Origin: Conchocele bisecta
Lineage: Eukaryota; Mollusca; Bivalvia; Lucinida; Thyasiridae
Length of the DNA: 64,000 bases
Reading direction: 5' to 3'
NCBI GenBank assembly: GCA_029237695.1
Contig: CM055275.1
Coordinates: 9,064,899 to 9,128,898 of the forward strand
The position numbers were made by a program, and so were the translations under genes. Below are positions 1 through 11,074 of this stretch, piece after piece. The notes beneath the pieces are model-generated. The model was not told where the DNA came from, made no database searches, and saw nothing but the letters and a program-made list of their open reading frames with translations. How positions within the stretch are numbered: position 1 is the first letter of the stretch; every line of letters begins with the position of its first letter.

Positions 1-300
1 ATACCAGGCTAGTGTAGTTTGATATCCAGTTTATCAGGCAAGGTTAAGCCGTTTCCGAGCCGAGCCTCATTATCTTGATATCGAAAGACACTAGTCTAAT
101 ATTTTATTTATCAGGTAACGATTTATGCTAATCCATGATCAAATTTAAGACAGTTTTCGTTGAAAATAACGCGGATTTGTTTAGATATCTACGTTACGCG
201 ATTAGTCTGACGTCTTTCGGTAACGTCATGTGACGTCGTTCGTCCAATAGAACGCCACCTTTCAGTTCGTTGTAACCCGGATATTCGTATCAGATCGATT
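1..300. repeat. Dispersed repeat, copy 1
   Basis: Diverged relative of the stretch at about 5090-5340. Shared blocks in the same order include a GTTTCCGAGC motif, TATCAGGTAACG, and a stretch around 205-290 (TCGGTAACGTCATGTGACG, then GTTCATTGTGACCCG-like sequence). No coding potential seen. The copy is probably cut by the window edge. Confidence 0.55.
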
Positions 301-748
301 CCTTATACAGTAGTATTTTAATGATAACAAATAAGTACACAGTACAGTGAAACCTCTCCAAAACGGTCACCATGGGAGGTCCGCAGGGTGACCTATTTAT
401 ATAGATACCACTGTAACAAGAAATGGCAGCATTAAACAAAGCTTGTGCCCTCACTGTCAGCCTTGATAATAATAAAGCAAACACATGTCCTCGGTGACCT
501 TGATAATAAAAAAGAAAGAAAGAAAACTTTAACATTTTTGCCTTACAAATTTGCCTTACAAACAAGTTGAACACAAGTTCTCAGTGACCGTGACCTTGGG
601 CGGTCGGGTGTGGGTAGCATGCACAACAAAGCACCATCCCTAGACTCTCACTGTGGCCAAATATTATCAAAATTGGTGAAATTGTTCATGAGTTTTTGAA
701 AACAAAAGGTGTTACTTTTAAACGTACGTATGCAATTACGCCCGTATT

Positions 749-791
749 CATGTACGTACGTACGTACGTACGTACGTACGTACGCACGTAC
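749..791. repeat. (ACGT)n microsatellite
   Basis: About ten uninterrupted units of the self-complementary tetranucleotide GTAC/ACGT. Every unit is palindromic, so the tract can extrude as a cruciform. The flanking 300-1200 holds no supportable gene. Confidence 0.9.
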
Positions 792-1210
792 ATGAATTAA
801 CGATATATCCCATCTTGCCTATCGGCAAGGGAATAATTAAACAGTTCATGCATAGTTGTTCTCATTTTCGACCATGAACAAACAAACAAATAAATTACAG
901 TCAATGCCATATGAATGAAACACAATGGGGTCTCCAGCGTGTCCGGTTTAGACGTATATACATAGCCCATCACGTTTACGTTCATCAGTTCTGTCAGCAC
1001 CTGGCCATATACTGTAAAATATATTTGTAATTGAAGGGCCTCTTATCACCTGATGCAGTGCGTACAACTAACTGTACATGCACGTGCAGCATATGAATGA
1101 TTATATCTATTATTGGGTGGTCAGTAATAAAAGTCGTTTACGAGAGGTGTTCAATAATTAATTTCCAAACACATACATGATCCCAATAAAATTAAATGAA
1201 ATTAATTTAA

Positions 1211-3003
1211 GGTATTAGGTCACAGATAGATAGATACACTTGGCTTCAATGATAATTGCTTCAGAAGAGTGATGTGATCTATGAATATACGATATGTGAA
1301 TCTTGTCTTGTTACTGTATACTATATGGCACTTTAAGTTGCCATATCCGCCATCTTTGTATGTACAAGCCATCGTGCAGTTTCACCACTTCGTGCGTTTG
1401 ACACATACATCAAATAATATGACAGTAAACCACATAACAGTTGGTGCAATACATCATAGACAGATATGACAACGACGTGATATAAATATTGTGACAAAAA
1501 TATACAAAATACATTTCTCCCATCAATCTCAAAATAAATGTCGATGTGTAAAGTTTTCAATCTGATGCACAGTTTATTGTTAGTGTACAAGTTACCCATA
1601 TGTAAAGCCATACCTACCCTAATAGAAGGCGAGTAGACACCAGGGACAATACATTCGGGTAACTGCTTACATGTCACTGGATTTGATAGCTTATAACATA
1701 GTACAGTAGAGGGTATATATGGTATGAGTTGTGTGATTTGCCAGGTAAAAGTGATACACTGTGCGATTTTCTGTGTAGGAGGCTATTTATAATGGTGGTT
1801 CATGTTGTTAAAAACACAGGCACAAACCTGTCCAGAAAAAGTTTGGTGTAATATAATTGAGTCCATTCTCCTGGCATTTCTACATGTGATTAGCTACATT
1901 TTATCATATGTTCTACTTCACATTTTGAGTTATTTGCCAAACGGCCGAACAGGTGAAACTGGCTGATGGCTGGAACACACAAGGATGGCCGACTTGGCCA
2001 CTCCATGTGCCATATAGTATACAGTAACGAGGCATCGTTCACATATATGGTATGCATATATTCCATCACATTTACAAAGCACTGTATATATATATAGCAC
2101 TGTTGTTTTTTTTAGATCTGATGAAATATGCCATTTCACGAGTGGGTGTCGGTTTATCACATTTGTTCTGTTATTTACTGAACGCCCCTCATTTATGTCC
2201 TATTTGAGTCGGTGACAATTATCTCTCCACGTGCTAAACCTTACGTAAACAGAACTATACTGTAGACTTCGTGTCGAAGATTTACCAGGTAAGATTTTAT
2301 TTAAAGTATTTCAACAATGTTATAAATTATAGTTTAGAAATTTCTGCCGTCGCTCTTTATATATAATTGTGTCTATACATCTGTCCACGGCATTGACACA
2401 TGATTACACATGTGTCACTTGCACAGAGAAGGAATTTGCAGCATTTGTTAGTCGAATCTATGTACCTTCATCATCATTCACTATCCAAGTTAGCTGTTTA
2501 TGTTCTACATGTAATCATTCCGCAGATTGCAAAATATCAACAACTGCTACATTGTTGACATATAGTAAATATAGGAAATAGAATTGATCGAATGGCGACC
2601 AACATCTGCAATGATCAAACTGCGCGGTTACGTAGACTGATCTGGGCTACGATAGTCATCGTAAGACCGATTTTCTTGCCCGGTATTCCTTGTGTCAAGC
2701 TATCACTTCACACAATGACCATAGACACACAACGTGTGTGGTTTGCCGTGATGCACGACTTTTTCGTGCATCGGTTTGCATATAGATGCAAATTTTTCTT
2801 TCATCTACGGAGGTGTTCAAATTGCTTACCAAACTGTGACAAACAATAGAGTCGATGTGTAAATACAAAGATGGCGGAGATGGCAACGCTCCATATAGTA
2901 TACAGTAACAAGACAATATTCACAGATCTTATATTCATATATCACATCACTCTTATGAAGAAATTATCATTGAAGCCAAGTGTATATATCTAGTACATAA
3001 TAC
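1211..3003. mobile_element. Long-TIR non-autonomous DNA element (about 1.8 kb)
   Basis: The left end (1211-1370) and the reverse complement of the right end (about 2855-3003) match over roughly 150 bases. The match runs from GGTATTA through ACACTTGGCTTCAATGATAA to the CCGCCATCTTTGTA block. No transposase-like frame lies between them. Shorter relatives occur near 17.2, 20.9, 35.3 and 40.4 kb. The family is not recognised; the architecture is that of a MITE or foldback element. Confidence 0.7.
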
Positions 3004-4197
3004 CTTAACATGTTTGACGTACACGTTCGGAGTTACTTTTATGTTCTGTCTAATTGCCGTGTCGTCTAATAATATATGTAGCCATAACCTTGATGTTAGC
3101 TGTCTAAATCTGTATCGGGGGAGATTTTCATTGAGTCTGTTGTATAATTCCTGGGTATGCCCAACTCATACACTTGAGGAATATATTGATACCTGTATTC
3201 GACAGGCACATGTTTCTGAGGGCTGAGATTTATTGTATTGATTTTGCATTTATGTAATCCACTGGTGACGCACTCCGCTCCGGTGTAAAATGTTTCACGT
3301 CGAAATAGGCGCCGGATTACTGACGAATTCCCATTCAGTTTCATGCAATAGATACTGCATAATCAAATATTCGCCGGTTACTAGATGAAAAGTGCGTTTA
3401 TGCGATAGCTCCAAGTCGAGCTGAGTGGCGTCTCTTCAGGAAACCGGTGCATTTTTCGACGTGGGTTATTGTATGTCGGTGCGAAGCGCAGTATCAGTGT
3501 AGCCGGTAGGTCAGCCCGAACCACGGGCGGGGAATGCATTGATAGGTGAAAGATTCGATCAGGAAGTGACGGAACAAATTGAACGTTTTGGTAATCCGCC
3601 AACATGTCTTTCAAAGGTATACAAGTGTCCATTTGTATATCTGAATACTACATATTGACATTGTACTTGGGGTTTATATATTGATGCCAAAGTATTATTG
3701 TCATATTATCTATAATGGCTGACGATCAATGGGCACGAATACGTTCCGGTGTTGAATTCTATGTGGCTGTGGCTGATGAATTGGGGCTTATGGGTTTTGC
3801 GACTAGTGTAGATCCACATCAGCCTGTGCATCCGCACAGTCTGGTCAGGATCTGTATTAATAAAATATGCGGTGTGCTTGTAACTACGATAGTTATCAGG
3901 CTACAATAGCGTGCTATCTGATCAGGAGCTACACTTATCACAAATAAGCCCCATAAGCACAATCTCCCCGATTACACCCACATAATATACTGCCAGTGTA
4001 TAGCCATGATTGTGCAGTTATTTATGTATTGCGACGAGTGACGCCAGCTATCTATGGTGGTGGATTACGGACATGTCGTCGCTCTTTCGCTTTGTCGTCG
4101 CATTAAGGTGGCTAATTAATGTTACTTCGCCCCTTAGTTCAGTCGCCACGCTGATTAGCGCATCCAGATGTTCGTCATTCTATCGTGTATACGTTTT
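3004..4197. other. No gene seen
   Basis: Only short open frames without recognisable domains or exon signals. I see nothing supportable here. Confidence 0.5.
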
Positions 4198-5032
4198 ATG
4201 TCCCACCACGATAGTGGATGGGGGCAGTTAGTGACCAACCTTGTAACTCGTAAAACTTTTAAACCGTACTAGCTACAAACCTGAACCTTGGTATGTAGCT
4301 TCCTCATGGTGTGTATATGCGCAAAGTCTATTTAGACTTTCCATTCCACCCTCGGGTCATGGATTATCACCTCTTTTTCGACATAGAATGTCCCAAGTTT
4401 GCCTTGTAACTCGTAAAACGTTTAAACCGTACTAGCTACAAACCTGAAACTTGGTATGTAGCTTCCTTGTGGTGAATATATGCGCAAAGTCTATTTAGAT
4501 TTTTGATTTGACCCCCGGGTCATGGATTATCTCCCCATTTTCGACTTTGGCCTTGTAACTACAACAACTTGTAAACCGTACTAGCTACAGACCTGCAACT
4601 TGGTATGTAGCTTTCTTTTGGTGAGTTGATGCGCAAAGCTTATTTCGATTTTTGACTTGACCACCGGGTTTTGGATTATCCCCCCCCCCCGTAGCTACGA
4701 ACCTGAAACTTTGTATTTAGCTTCCTTATGATCAGTATATGCGCACCGTTTATTTGTGTTTTTATTAGAGCCCAGGGTCATGGATTATATCCCCAGTTTC
4801 GACTTAGAATTTTTCACCAATTTGCCTTATAACTTGTAAAGCTTCTAAACCGTAACAGCTGGATGATTGATGCTTGGTAGTAGCTTCTTTATGGAGTACA
4901 GCTGCACAAAGTGAATGTCTGGTTTTGCATTGACACTGAGCCATGGATTATCTCACCCTTTTGGACTTGGAAGTTTGCCTTGTTTACTATCAAATGTGGG
5001 GCATCCGTGTTTTAGGAACACATTTTCTAGTT
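4198..5032. mobile_element. Minisatellite-bearing element (Helentron/HINE-like)
   Basis: Five degenerate units of about 145-165 bases run from 4240 to about 4980, each with a GTAACTCGTAAAAC...CCGTACTAGCTAC core and a GGGTCATGGATTATC core. The array is bracketed by a 5' stem (CCACCACGATAGTGG, near 4203) and a 3' stem-loop, GTGTTTTAGGAACAC at 5007-5021, followed by ATTTTCTAGTT. A 5' stem, internal tandem repeats and a short palindrome just before the 3' end match Helentron-associated elements (family knowledge); the assignment is inference. A poly-C run lies at 4680-4690. Confidence 0.5.
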
Positions 5033-5089
5033 AGACATAAAGATAACATTGTAGAGGACTAGAAAACGGGTACCACTAGAAATTCCTAG

Positions 5090-5340
5090 GCTCGCGAGGA
5101 ATTCCTATCGTTTCCGAGCTGTACCCGATAGATGTGTTATGAAAGTACATAAGCATGGTAGTCTATCAGGTAACGTGTTCTGTTACATAATGAGCAACTA
5201 TGAAAGAAAAGAACGCGAACATGTTTACGTTGGGTAATTGCACTGGAGTCATTCGGTAGCATCACTTGACGCCGTTCAGTCAATCAGCCGTTTTACGTTC
5301 ATTGTGACCCGCATTTGCTTATCTGGTCAATGCATGATAC
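5090..5340. repeat. Dispersed repeat, copy 2
   Basis: Same orientation and block order as bases 1-300, moderately diverged. Between 5341 and 6130 I see no gene, only AT-rich sequence with short open frames. Confidence 0.5.
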
Positions 5341-6130
5341 GACACAATGCCATCATTTAATACGTATCCGGCCAATGCCAGGGACGTAACTACACTGAGG
5401 CATGAGGAGGCAGTTGCCTCTTTCTTGGTTGTTGGCCTCATTTATTGTATGATTTCATATTAAAATATTGGCCTATAGTCTAGATGGGCTATACTTCTGA
5501 CATAACGTGTAGCTTTAAATATATGATAATTTACAGTAATAAATATATTTGTGGGGGGCGCGCACTATCGATTTCGGGTTGCGCGACTTTGTGCGCCAAC
5601 CCCCTTTTCAGTGTTATTATAACCTTTGCGCTCTTTAGGCATTCTACGCGCCTTTGTTTACTTCAAGAAAAATATTTAACTCCAGTAACTTTATCATACT
5701 GTTATTACAGTTTACAAATTAATTATATCGGTATACACCTTAAAACACATGGTCTTAATATACGGTGATTTACCATTTTACATTTGCATATGAATTGATA
5801 TCATAAAAATTGTGTTTGTCTTGAAGACATTACGATGACTGTACAGAAACCAATGTCTGGGTACTTGTTCTGAGTTATGTCCCGACTGGTTTATCTGTTG
5901 TTTTTCTCCGGGCCCTCCGGTTTTCCACCCCATTAAAAGCAGACCGCGTCCACCGGGCTGACTCTGTGCCAGCATGTTGGTCGTCTGTTACGCAATTATT
6001 ATATATTACGTTGTAGCAAACCCAAATTTTATTGGATATTTTTTAGACGATGTACAAGTCAACCAGGGTGTGTCGAAACAAGACCCTAGCGGTCTTTGTG
6101 GCTATTGAACCAAACATGTGACGTTTGTAA

Positions 6131-6465
6131 ATGTCACAGGACGAGAAAGATGCGCATCAGCCCGGAATCAAACTGGGGGACCTCTGGTTTACCGTGCCAT
6201 CGCTCTATCCGACTGAGCTAGCCTGGCATGAATACACACCTTGTCCTCATAGTGAATTCCATACTATTGCCATTTTTGGCAGTATTTATCAGTCACGGTT
6301 CCTCGTTGGGCGCCACATGTCACATGGCCAGAAAGATGTGCACCGGCCCGCAATCCAACTGGTGAACTCTGGTGTGCCTTAGCATCGCTTTAACCAACTG
6401 AGCTTGACGGGCACGAAGACGCACCTTCTCCCAATAGTGAGTTACGTACCGTGACATACACCGGC
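6131..6465 (-). repeat. Dimeric tRNA-derived SINE
   Basis: Two tandem units on the minus strand, starting at 6131 and about 6317. Each holds a tRNA-like body (about 6159-6228 and 6346-6412). Read on the minus strand, the first gives an A-box-like TAGCTCAGTCGG and a B-box-like GTTTGATTCC; the second gives AAGCTCAGTTGG and GTTGGATTGC. Both units share a preceding ATGTCACA..GAAAGATG block and a following ATAGTGA block. The box mismatches argue against a working tRNA. 6466-6853 holds nothing else I can name. Confidence 0.65.
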
Positions 6466-6853
6466 TGGGTCCAAACTGTAAAGTAACGTTGTTGTGATCA
6501 CCACCTGAATTTCACCTTCTGTGGAACTTCTCTAAGACGAACAATGAAGTAGTTCTGCAATCAAACCTTTATAACACGCAATCGATCGCATAGTGGATTT
6601 ATTCGAAATTAACATTCTCAGAGTCCCGGGTTAGCCAGACTATCAAACGGCACCCCAAGGCGATCCGGAGTGGGTCCAACCTGACAACCAACCCAACCTG
6701 AGTGTATACCGCTAGGCGAGCAATTTAAAGATGTATTATCACGTGGTTGCAACAACAACTATCACAATGATGACATATGGCCCCCGTTTACGTGTACTTG
6801 TCAAACTATTATGTTGCACCCAGTAATACTTGATTTCAAATCTGAGGAGCACG

Positions 6854-7170
6854 AGTAGTATCTACAAGGCTGCTTCTGGACCACTTCCTGTTCATGGGCC
6901 TGCCCACCCCCACCCCCGCCCCACCACACGAACCGTTCAACTGGCCCCAGAACAGAAATCGCCAGACCCAACCGTGTATATATTACACGGGTCTAGACAA
7001 AAAAATTAAAACAAAAGTCCATTCTATATGCTCGGGGGGCCTGTATGCATTGCTCAGGGTCTAAACAAAACAGTATATACCGGGGGTGGACCACTTCGCC
7101 CCCTGGATCCCACCCCCCTCCCACCCCAACGGGGCGGGTCTCACCACATGCAACAGGAGCAACTATACGA
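6854..7170. repeat. Putative left inverted terminal region
   Basis: Starts AGTAGTAT and contains two copies of a C-rich unit (CCCACCCCCACCCCCG near 6900 and CCACCCCAACGGGGCGGG near 7115). The reverse complement of 13130-13350 also starts AGTAGTAT and carries the same units, including CCACCCCAACGGGCGGG. Polinton ends usually begin AG (family knowledge). The similarity is patchy, so the pairing is inferred. Confidence 0.45.
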
Positions 7171-7294
7171 TGGAGAACCCACGAGGCGGCCCGCCGGCCA
7201 AAAATGGGTCGCTAGACTGAAAATATCAAACACAATATTTTACACAGCCTCACAGTTATAATTCCCCTATTTGTATCCAAATGATCTCACAGGC

Positions 7295-7470
7295 GATTAT
7301 AGAATAATCACCAATCAAATATGAAGGCAGCATAACCCAAAGGGAAATAATTCAAATAACTATGTGTAGACAGGCCTGACAGAGTATGATTATAGAATAA
7401 TCCAAAGTAAATAATTCACTGGAGATTATCACCAATCAGAGTTCTGACATATTATGATTATAGCATAATT
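7295..7470. repeat. Three copies of an interrupted palindrome
   Basis: GATTATAGAATAATC (6-base arms, 3-base spacer) lies at 7295-7309 and 7388-7402, with a one-sided variant at 7456-7470. It sits between the left terminal region and the first gene of the element. The position is comparable to that of the palindrome-bearing 77-bp repeats of the other copy, suggesting a protein-binding or replication role (inference). Confidence 0.55.
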
Positions 7471-7849
7471 ATCGACGAATACAGTTTCTTTCCAAACGTT
7501 TTTTTACAAAATAGGGGTTTCCGGCCATTCAACACCAAGTAAACCTCTCTGGGCGGGCCATTTTCTTTCGCCGATCTACACTTTGTTAATCAGGAAGTGA
7601 GTGTAAAGCGATAGTCTAAGCCGCCAACAGTTAACCACACAAACATATGATGGGCAGTGGGGGACACAGTCACAGAAATATGGTGGTGCAGTCGGGAAAA
7701 GTAAATCCTGGGCAGCGCTTAATCGCAGAATAGTGGCGCCGACGGAACAATGGCGCTCGGGCAGTATGGCGGCGGGACCTCCTGCTGCTGCCGCTGCTGC
7801 AGACACACGAATAAGCATATCACGTCCCGAGGCGGGCGAGGAGAGTCTT

Positions 7850-8311
7850 TCACTCGTCTGCCCGCTGCTCCTCCATGACGAGTTTCTTTACGTCGTCATC
7901 TCCTAAAACCTGCTGGTGGGCCTTGGACCGGATCGCACCCTTTAACTCCCGGTATCTGGCCATCTCCTCTTCGACTACCAGTTTGAATTCACTATCTGAT
8001 TCGGTTTCGGCTATTGCTTTCGACACGATAACGTCGATACTGTTTTTCATCGACCTCGCAAGAACTGCTATTCGGTCGTGTTTGAGTCTCATGGCCACCA
8101 GTCTGCTGCTCGTATTGCAAAGCAGGCCTGCCCCAGCTGCGACCGCACTCAAGGCCACCGCAATCGGTGCTGCAACGACTGTTGACAATAAAGACACACA
8201 CTCCATCATACTCACAACGGCAGCTGAGGCTAGCGATGTGTTCACCACCTCGACGAAATTAACTGCCCGGCTATATTTGTTTCGCATGGCCAGTCCGTGT
8301 CTCTCCCTCAT
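7850..8311 (-). CDS. Conserved Polinton-associated hydrophobic protein (153 aa)
   Basis: A single open frame of 153 codons. Residues about 24-65 are hydrophobic and small-residue rich (VSLLSTVVAAPIAVALSAVA), suggesting one or two membrane segments. A basic/helical part follows (LVAMRLKHDRIAVLARSM) and then a charged helix (EFKLVVEEEMARYRELKGAI). I recognise this layout, a hydrophobic hairpin then a K/R-H-x-x-I..LA helix and a YRxxKxxIRxKA segment, as a small protein recurrent in Polinton-like elements of cnidarians and molluscs. No biochemical function is known to me. It is the outermost gene, next to the left terminal region. The open frame on the opposite strand (7875-8369) is its shadow. 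The true start could lie upstream across a frameshift. Confidence 0.65.
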   Translation of the reverse strand: MRERHGLAMRNKYSRAVNFVEVVNTSLASAAVVSMMECVSLLSTVVAAPIAVALSAVAAGAGLLCNTSSRLVAMRLKHDRIAVLARSMKNSIDVIVSKAIAETESDSEFKLVVEEEMARYRELKGAIRSKAHQQVLGDDDVKKLVMEEQRADE

Positions 8312-8766
8312 GCTGGAGAATCTGTTTTATCTCAACAATCATGGTCATTCGAAAGGCGTCAGGGATTAACCCCCGGTGAGAACTCGTTGGTGCCCGCCGG
8401 AGCAGCTGACGTCCGACTGCGACTTCAATTGGTGTGTTGAAGATAATAAATGCAGATATATGGCCCGATTGCTTGGTCACGCTATGGTCCTGCCGTTCCT
8501 CGCTCAGGACGATGTTCACTCGGATCTCGGCCGTTGCCTACCGCTATTCTCGACCGAGGATATGCCCATTCGCAACATTTGGCCCGCAGCGGACATGGGA
8601 AAACCCGTGTGCTGGTTGCTAGAATCGCTACTGAAAGAGTACTCATGTTCTCCTGAACGCAAACCACCACGTTCTTCTGCGCAAATCGTAAATATTTCTT
8701 CGCTTTTGTAATTTTCCGCTTCGCTTGCATGTTCGGGCTCACCGTTGTCGTAGTCGGCAGATTACT
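8312..8766. other. Unassigned stretch within the element
   Basis: Several overlapping 60-110 codon frames on both strands, none continuous or recognisable. It probably holds decayed coding sequence between the penton-like remnant and the 153-aa gene. Confidence 0.35.
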
Positions 8767-9480
8767 CACTGGCGTAAGTGCAAGCAATTCGACGGGAACG
8801 TCCTGTTCTGCGCTTGCGCAGAAACTGCCTGGCCCGTATATGCTCGTTGTGTTATTTCAAGAACAACCGCAATTGGGAAATCGTTCTCCAATGTTTGCCC
8901 CCTATCATCGAGAACTGAGACCTTCAATTCGTGGATGTGCACAGGTTCCAAACGTTTCATCTCGGGGTTGGGAAGTCTAACGTCAGGGTCTCACCATATA
9001 AATAGTCGCTGGCGTGCACACTCTTAAGGAGAGTACTGGGGGGCCAGTCTAACGTGTTGTATGATGTGTTCAGCTGCTCCATGTGCACGTGCTCGGCTGG
9101 GCCAAACCATCCGCTATTGCTGGAGTATTTTGTTGTAAACCCGAGCCGCACGGCCAACGCCGGGGAGATCGTTATACGGTTGGCGGGCTCGACGGTCAAG
9201 GTGGCAAGTCCTGTGGCTTTCGAGATTCTGAGGCTGGCCCGGCAATCAAGCTCCGACGCGACAAAAGTTTTGAGGGCTTGCGAGCTCCAAAGACTAGGGG
9301 CTAGCTTTGCGCTTACTGTACTGGGCGGCCCTTCTTCTCGTAGCCGAACCCTTCGTTATATTCAACGTTGCGCCAACCGACCGTGAAGGTGACCGATCTG
9401 ATGCTCCCACAATAGTTGTCGATCGGCTTCTGAAGCGTACAACCTTCGCTTTGAACATTGGTAAGCGTAGCAAACATGAT
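8767..9480 (-). pseudogene. Penton-like minor capsid protein remnant (tentative)
   Basis: Minus-strand pieces in several frames follow one another as expected for a Polinton single-jelly-roll (penton) protein. They are a segment with RSVTFTVGWRNVEYNEGF (about 9335-9400), then ANRITISPALAVRLGF (about 9140-9190), then DYLYGETLTLDFPTP (about 8960-9005), then VHIHELKVSVLDDRG and a hydrophobic final strand (about 8870-8950). The order of a 'SPALAxxLGF' block before a 'DxxG' closing strand resembles penton proteins in my recollection. There are at least three frame changes plus stops. It could be another structural gene. Confidence 0.38.
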
Positions 9481-9496
9481 AACAACATGTATCTCT

Positions 9497-10614
9497 ATGG
9501 ATACCAATGCGTTTGGCTTCAATTCTGCTGCGAAATACCCCCATCCCAGCTGGTACACCCCACCATCCAAGTTCGCAGCTCCACAGCTGTCCCAGCTAGA
9601 ACAGCAGGGACAACAAGAACAGTTGGAACAGGCATTCAACTTCCCCAACATGTTTGAAAAATATAGGTTCCTCAAGATCCAGGCCAACGAGGTCGTGGAT
9701 AGATGGAAAACGTAGCCAATGCAGTTTTGGCAAAACCAGTTGAACTTTGCCATGTGGGGCGCCACGGGTGGGTGTGGGGTTGCCGCGGAGGACCATCTGG
9801 CAGCGGATGACCCCTTCCTGAGGGCAGTTTATACAACTTTCACGTGTACTACACCAATATGCGGATTCTCAAAGAACACAAATCTCTATACCGCAAGACG
9901 GCGACTTGAAACCCATTTCCAGCTCCTACGACCGTAGGACGTTTAAAAGACTTCGTAGCGCGAATTTGGGGTCTCAACAGATACGGACTGGCGACAGAGC
10001 GTATTTCCGAGCAGCACTGGCCTTGGGGATGTTCTCATTCGGGGCCAAGGGGCTTGGACGCAGACGGATTTTAGGCACGATCACTCCAGCGACCACTTCA
10101 CCAGTCGGAACGCCGGGAATTTAGACTCCGGGCCGGAAGTGTCTGGCAGCCGACACTGCGGTGTCTCGTCCTGTGATTGGCTGCCCCCAAAACAAGCCCA
10201 CGTTGATTATATAAAGCAAGCTGCTGGGACCCAGGACGCTTGGGGTACAATTATGTTGGACAAGGGGTTCCTCGCCTCAACGACTCCATTCGCACATACG
10301 TCTGTGCCATCCTCGGCGCACATGCGCAAGCGCGTAGCTCTATACCGGAGTCAGGAACAGCGTTCGATACCCAGAAACATTTCTTGGCAAATGTTGAGGA
10401 CGCCATCCCATCTCCGGTTAACCTCCCGACGGCGACTCAGCGGTATCAATACGTTTTACAGTATGCTGGCAACCCAGTGAACTATGTATTTGGAATAGGT
10501 ATGTATATGGCGCCGAGCAACATGATACTACGATACGACGGGGTTAACGGCTACAATAATAAAATTGTGATTGTTCCACCACCTAACAAAACATCGGCCA
10601 CAACGGGAACATGA
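9497..10614 (+). pseudogene. Conserved Polinton-associated structural-type protein, broken copy
   Basis: Starts at an ATG at 9497 (MDTNAFGFNSAAKY). Frame 1 runs through FNFPNMFEKYRFLKIQA and crosses an in-frame TAG at 9713 into FWQNQLNFAMW (about 9722-9760). Frame shifts follow near 9830 (FHVYYTNMRIL) and 9920 (YDRRTF). A further piece, HVDYIKQAAGTQDAW, lies near 10200. The C-terminal third is open again from about 10240 to 10614 (LNDSIRTYVCAILGAHAQ; VNYVFGIGMYMAPSNMILR). The last part is clearly homologous to the gene at 63561-64000. I recognise it as a conserved gene of this element type but know no function; its position among capsid genes suggests a virion or packaging role. It ends in an ATGA overlap with the next gene, a junction shared by both copies. 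Confidence 0.65.
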
Positions 10615-10904
10615 ACACAGCTATCATCCCGGGGCTGGCAACTGGAACCGGTACCGATTTCATAAAACCACATACTCCGCAATCACCCAATGTCGGTACA
10701 ACAGCACTTGGTGCAACAGCACTTGGTGCAATAGCGCAGAGTACAACAGTACTAAGTGCAACATCGGCCCAGGAGGCCGAAAAAATGGATTCATCGTCGT
10801 CCTTGTGGCATCAGGCTAATCACCGAGTGTCGTGTCCTCATGCAGGACCCGCGAGACTGTTTCGCGGACTCGTTGGTATTGGTTGCGGAGTACCTCACGG
10901 TTAG
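10611..10904 (+). pseudogene. Small gene overlapping the preceding one (homolog of 63564-63256)
   Basis: Begins MNTAIIPGL at the ATGA overlap with the upstream gene. The other element has MNTGIIKLP at the same overlap. The middle is low-complexity (TTALGATALGAIAQST), reflecting a 12-15 base tandem repeat at 10700-10760. From about 10800 the frame enters the region that codes the coiled-coil gene on the other strand, so the C-terminus is probably not original. No function assigned. Confidence 0.45.
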
Positions 10905-11070
10905 CCGAGACAGCCTCCACGCGAGCTTCTCTCTAATACCGTAACCTCCGCAGCTCTTTAGTGGTCCGCCACTTATCTTCGTCATCATGGGCTTCTCCCA
11001 GTTTTCCTTTTTCTTGGGCGATTTGTTCACTCGTCGCCGCGAGTTTGGCGAGGTTGTTCGTTAGCTCGCC
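10800..11070 (-). pseudogene. Coiled-coil gene remnant (homolog of the 62.1-63.3 kb gene)
   Basis: Read on the minus strand, the piece begins GELTNNLAKLAATSEQIAQE and, after a stop, ends REARVEAVSANREVLRNQ, then VRETVSRVLHEDTTL. The matching part of the 62-kb gene has GELVLNISKLSS.. and IRETISRVLHEDTTL. The N-terminal acidic part and the C-terminal proline-rich/membrane part are missing. The upstream edge abuts polymerase sequence directly (see the deletion junction). Confidence 0.65.
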
Positions 11071-11074
11071 CTAG

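Noticed and set aside
6159..6412. Two functional tRNA genes
   Set aside because: Box mismatches, shared flanks and the tandem arrangement fit a SINE better.
7875..8369. 164-codon + strand frame
   Set aside because: It mirrors the minus-strand 153-aa gene, which has the recognisable pattern.
9313..9765. 150-codon minus-strand frame as one gene
   Set aside because: Its first half is the shadow of the + strand gene (FWQNQLNF, FEKYRFLKI); only the part below about 9480 may be real, as the penton-like remnant.
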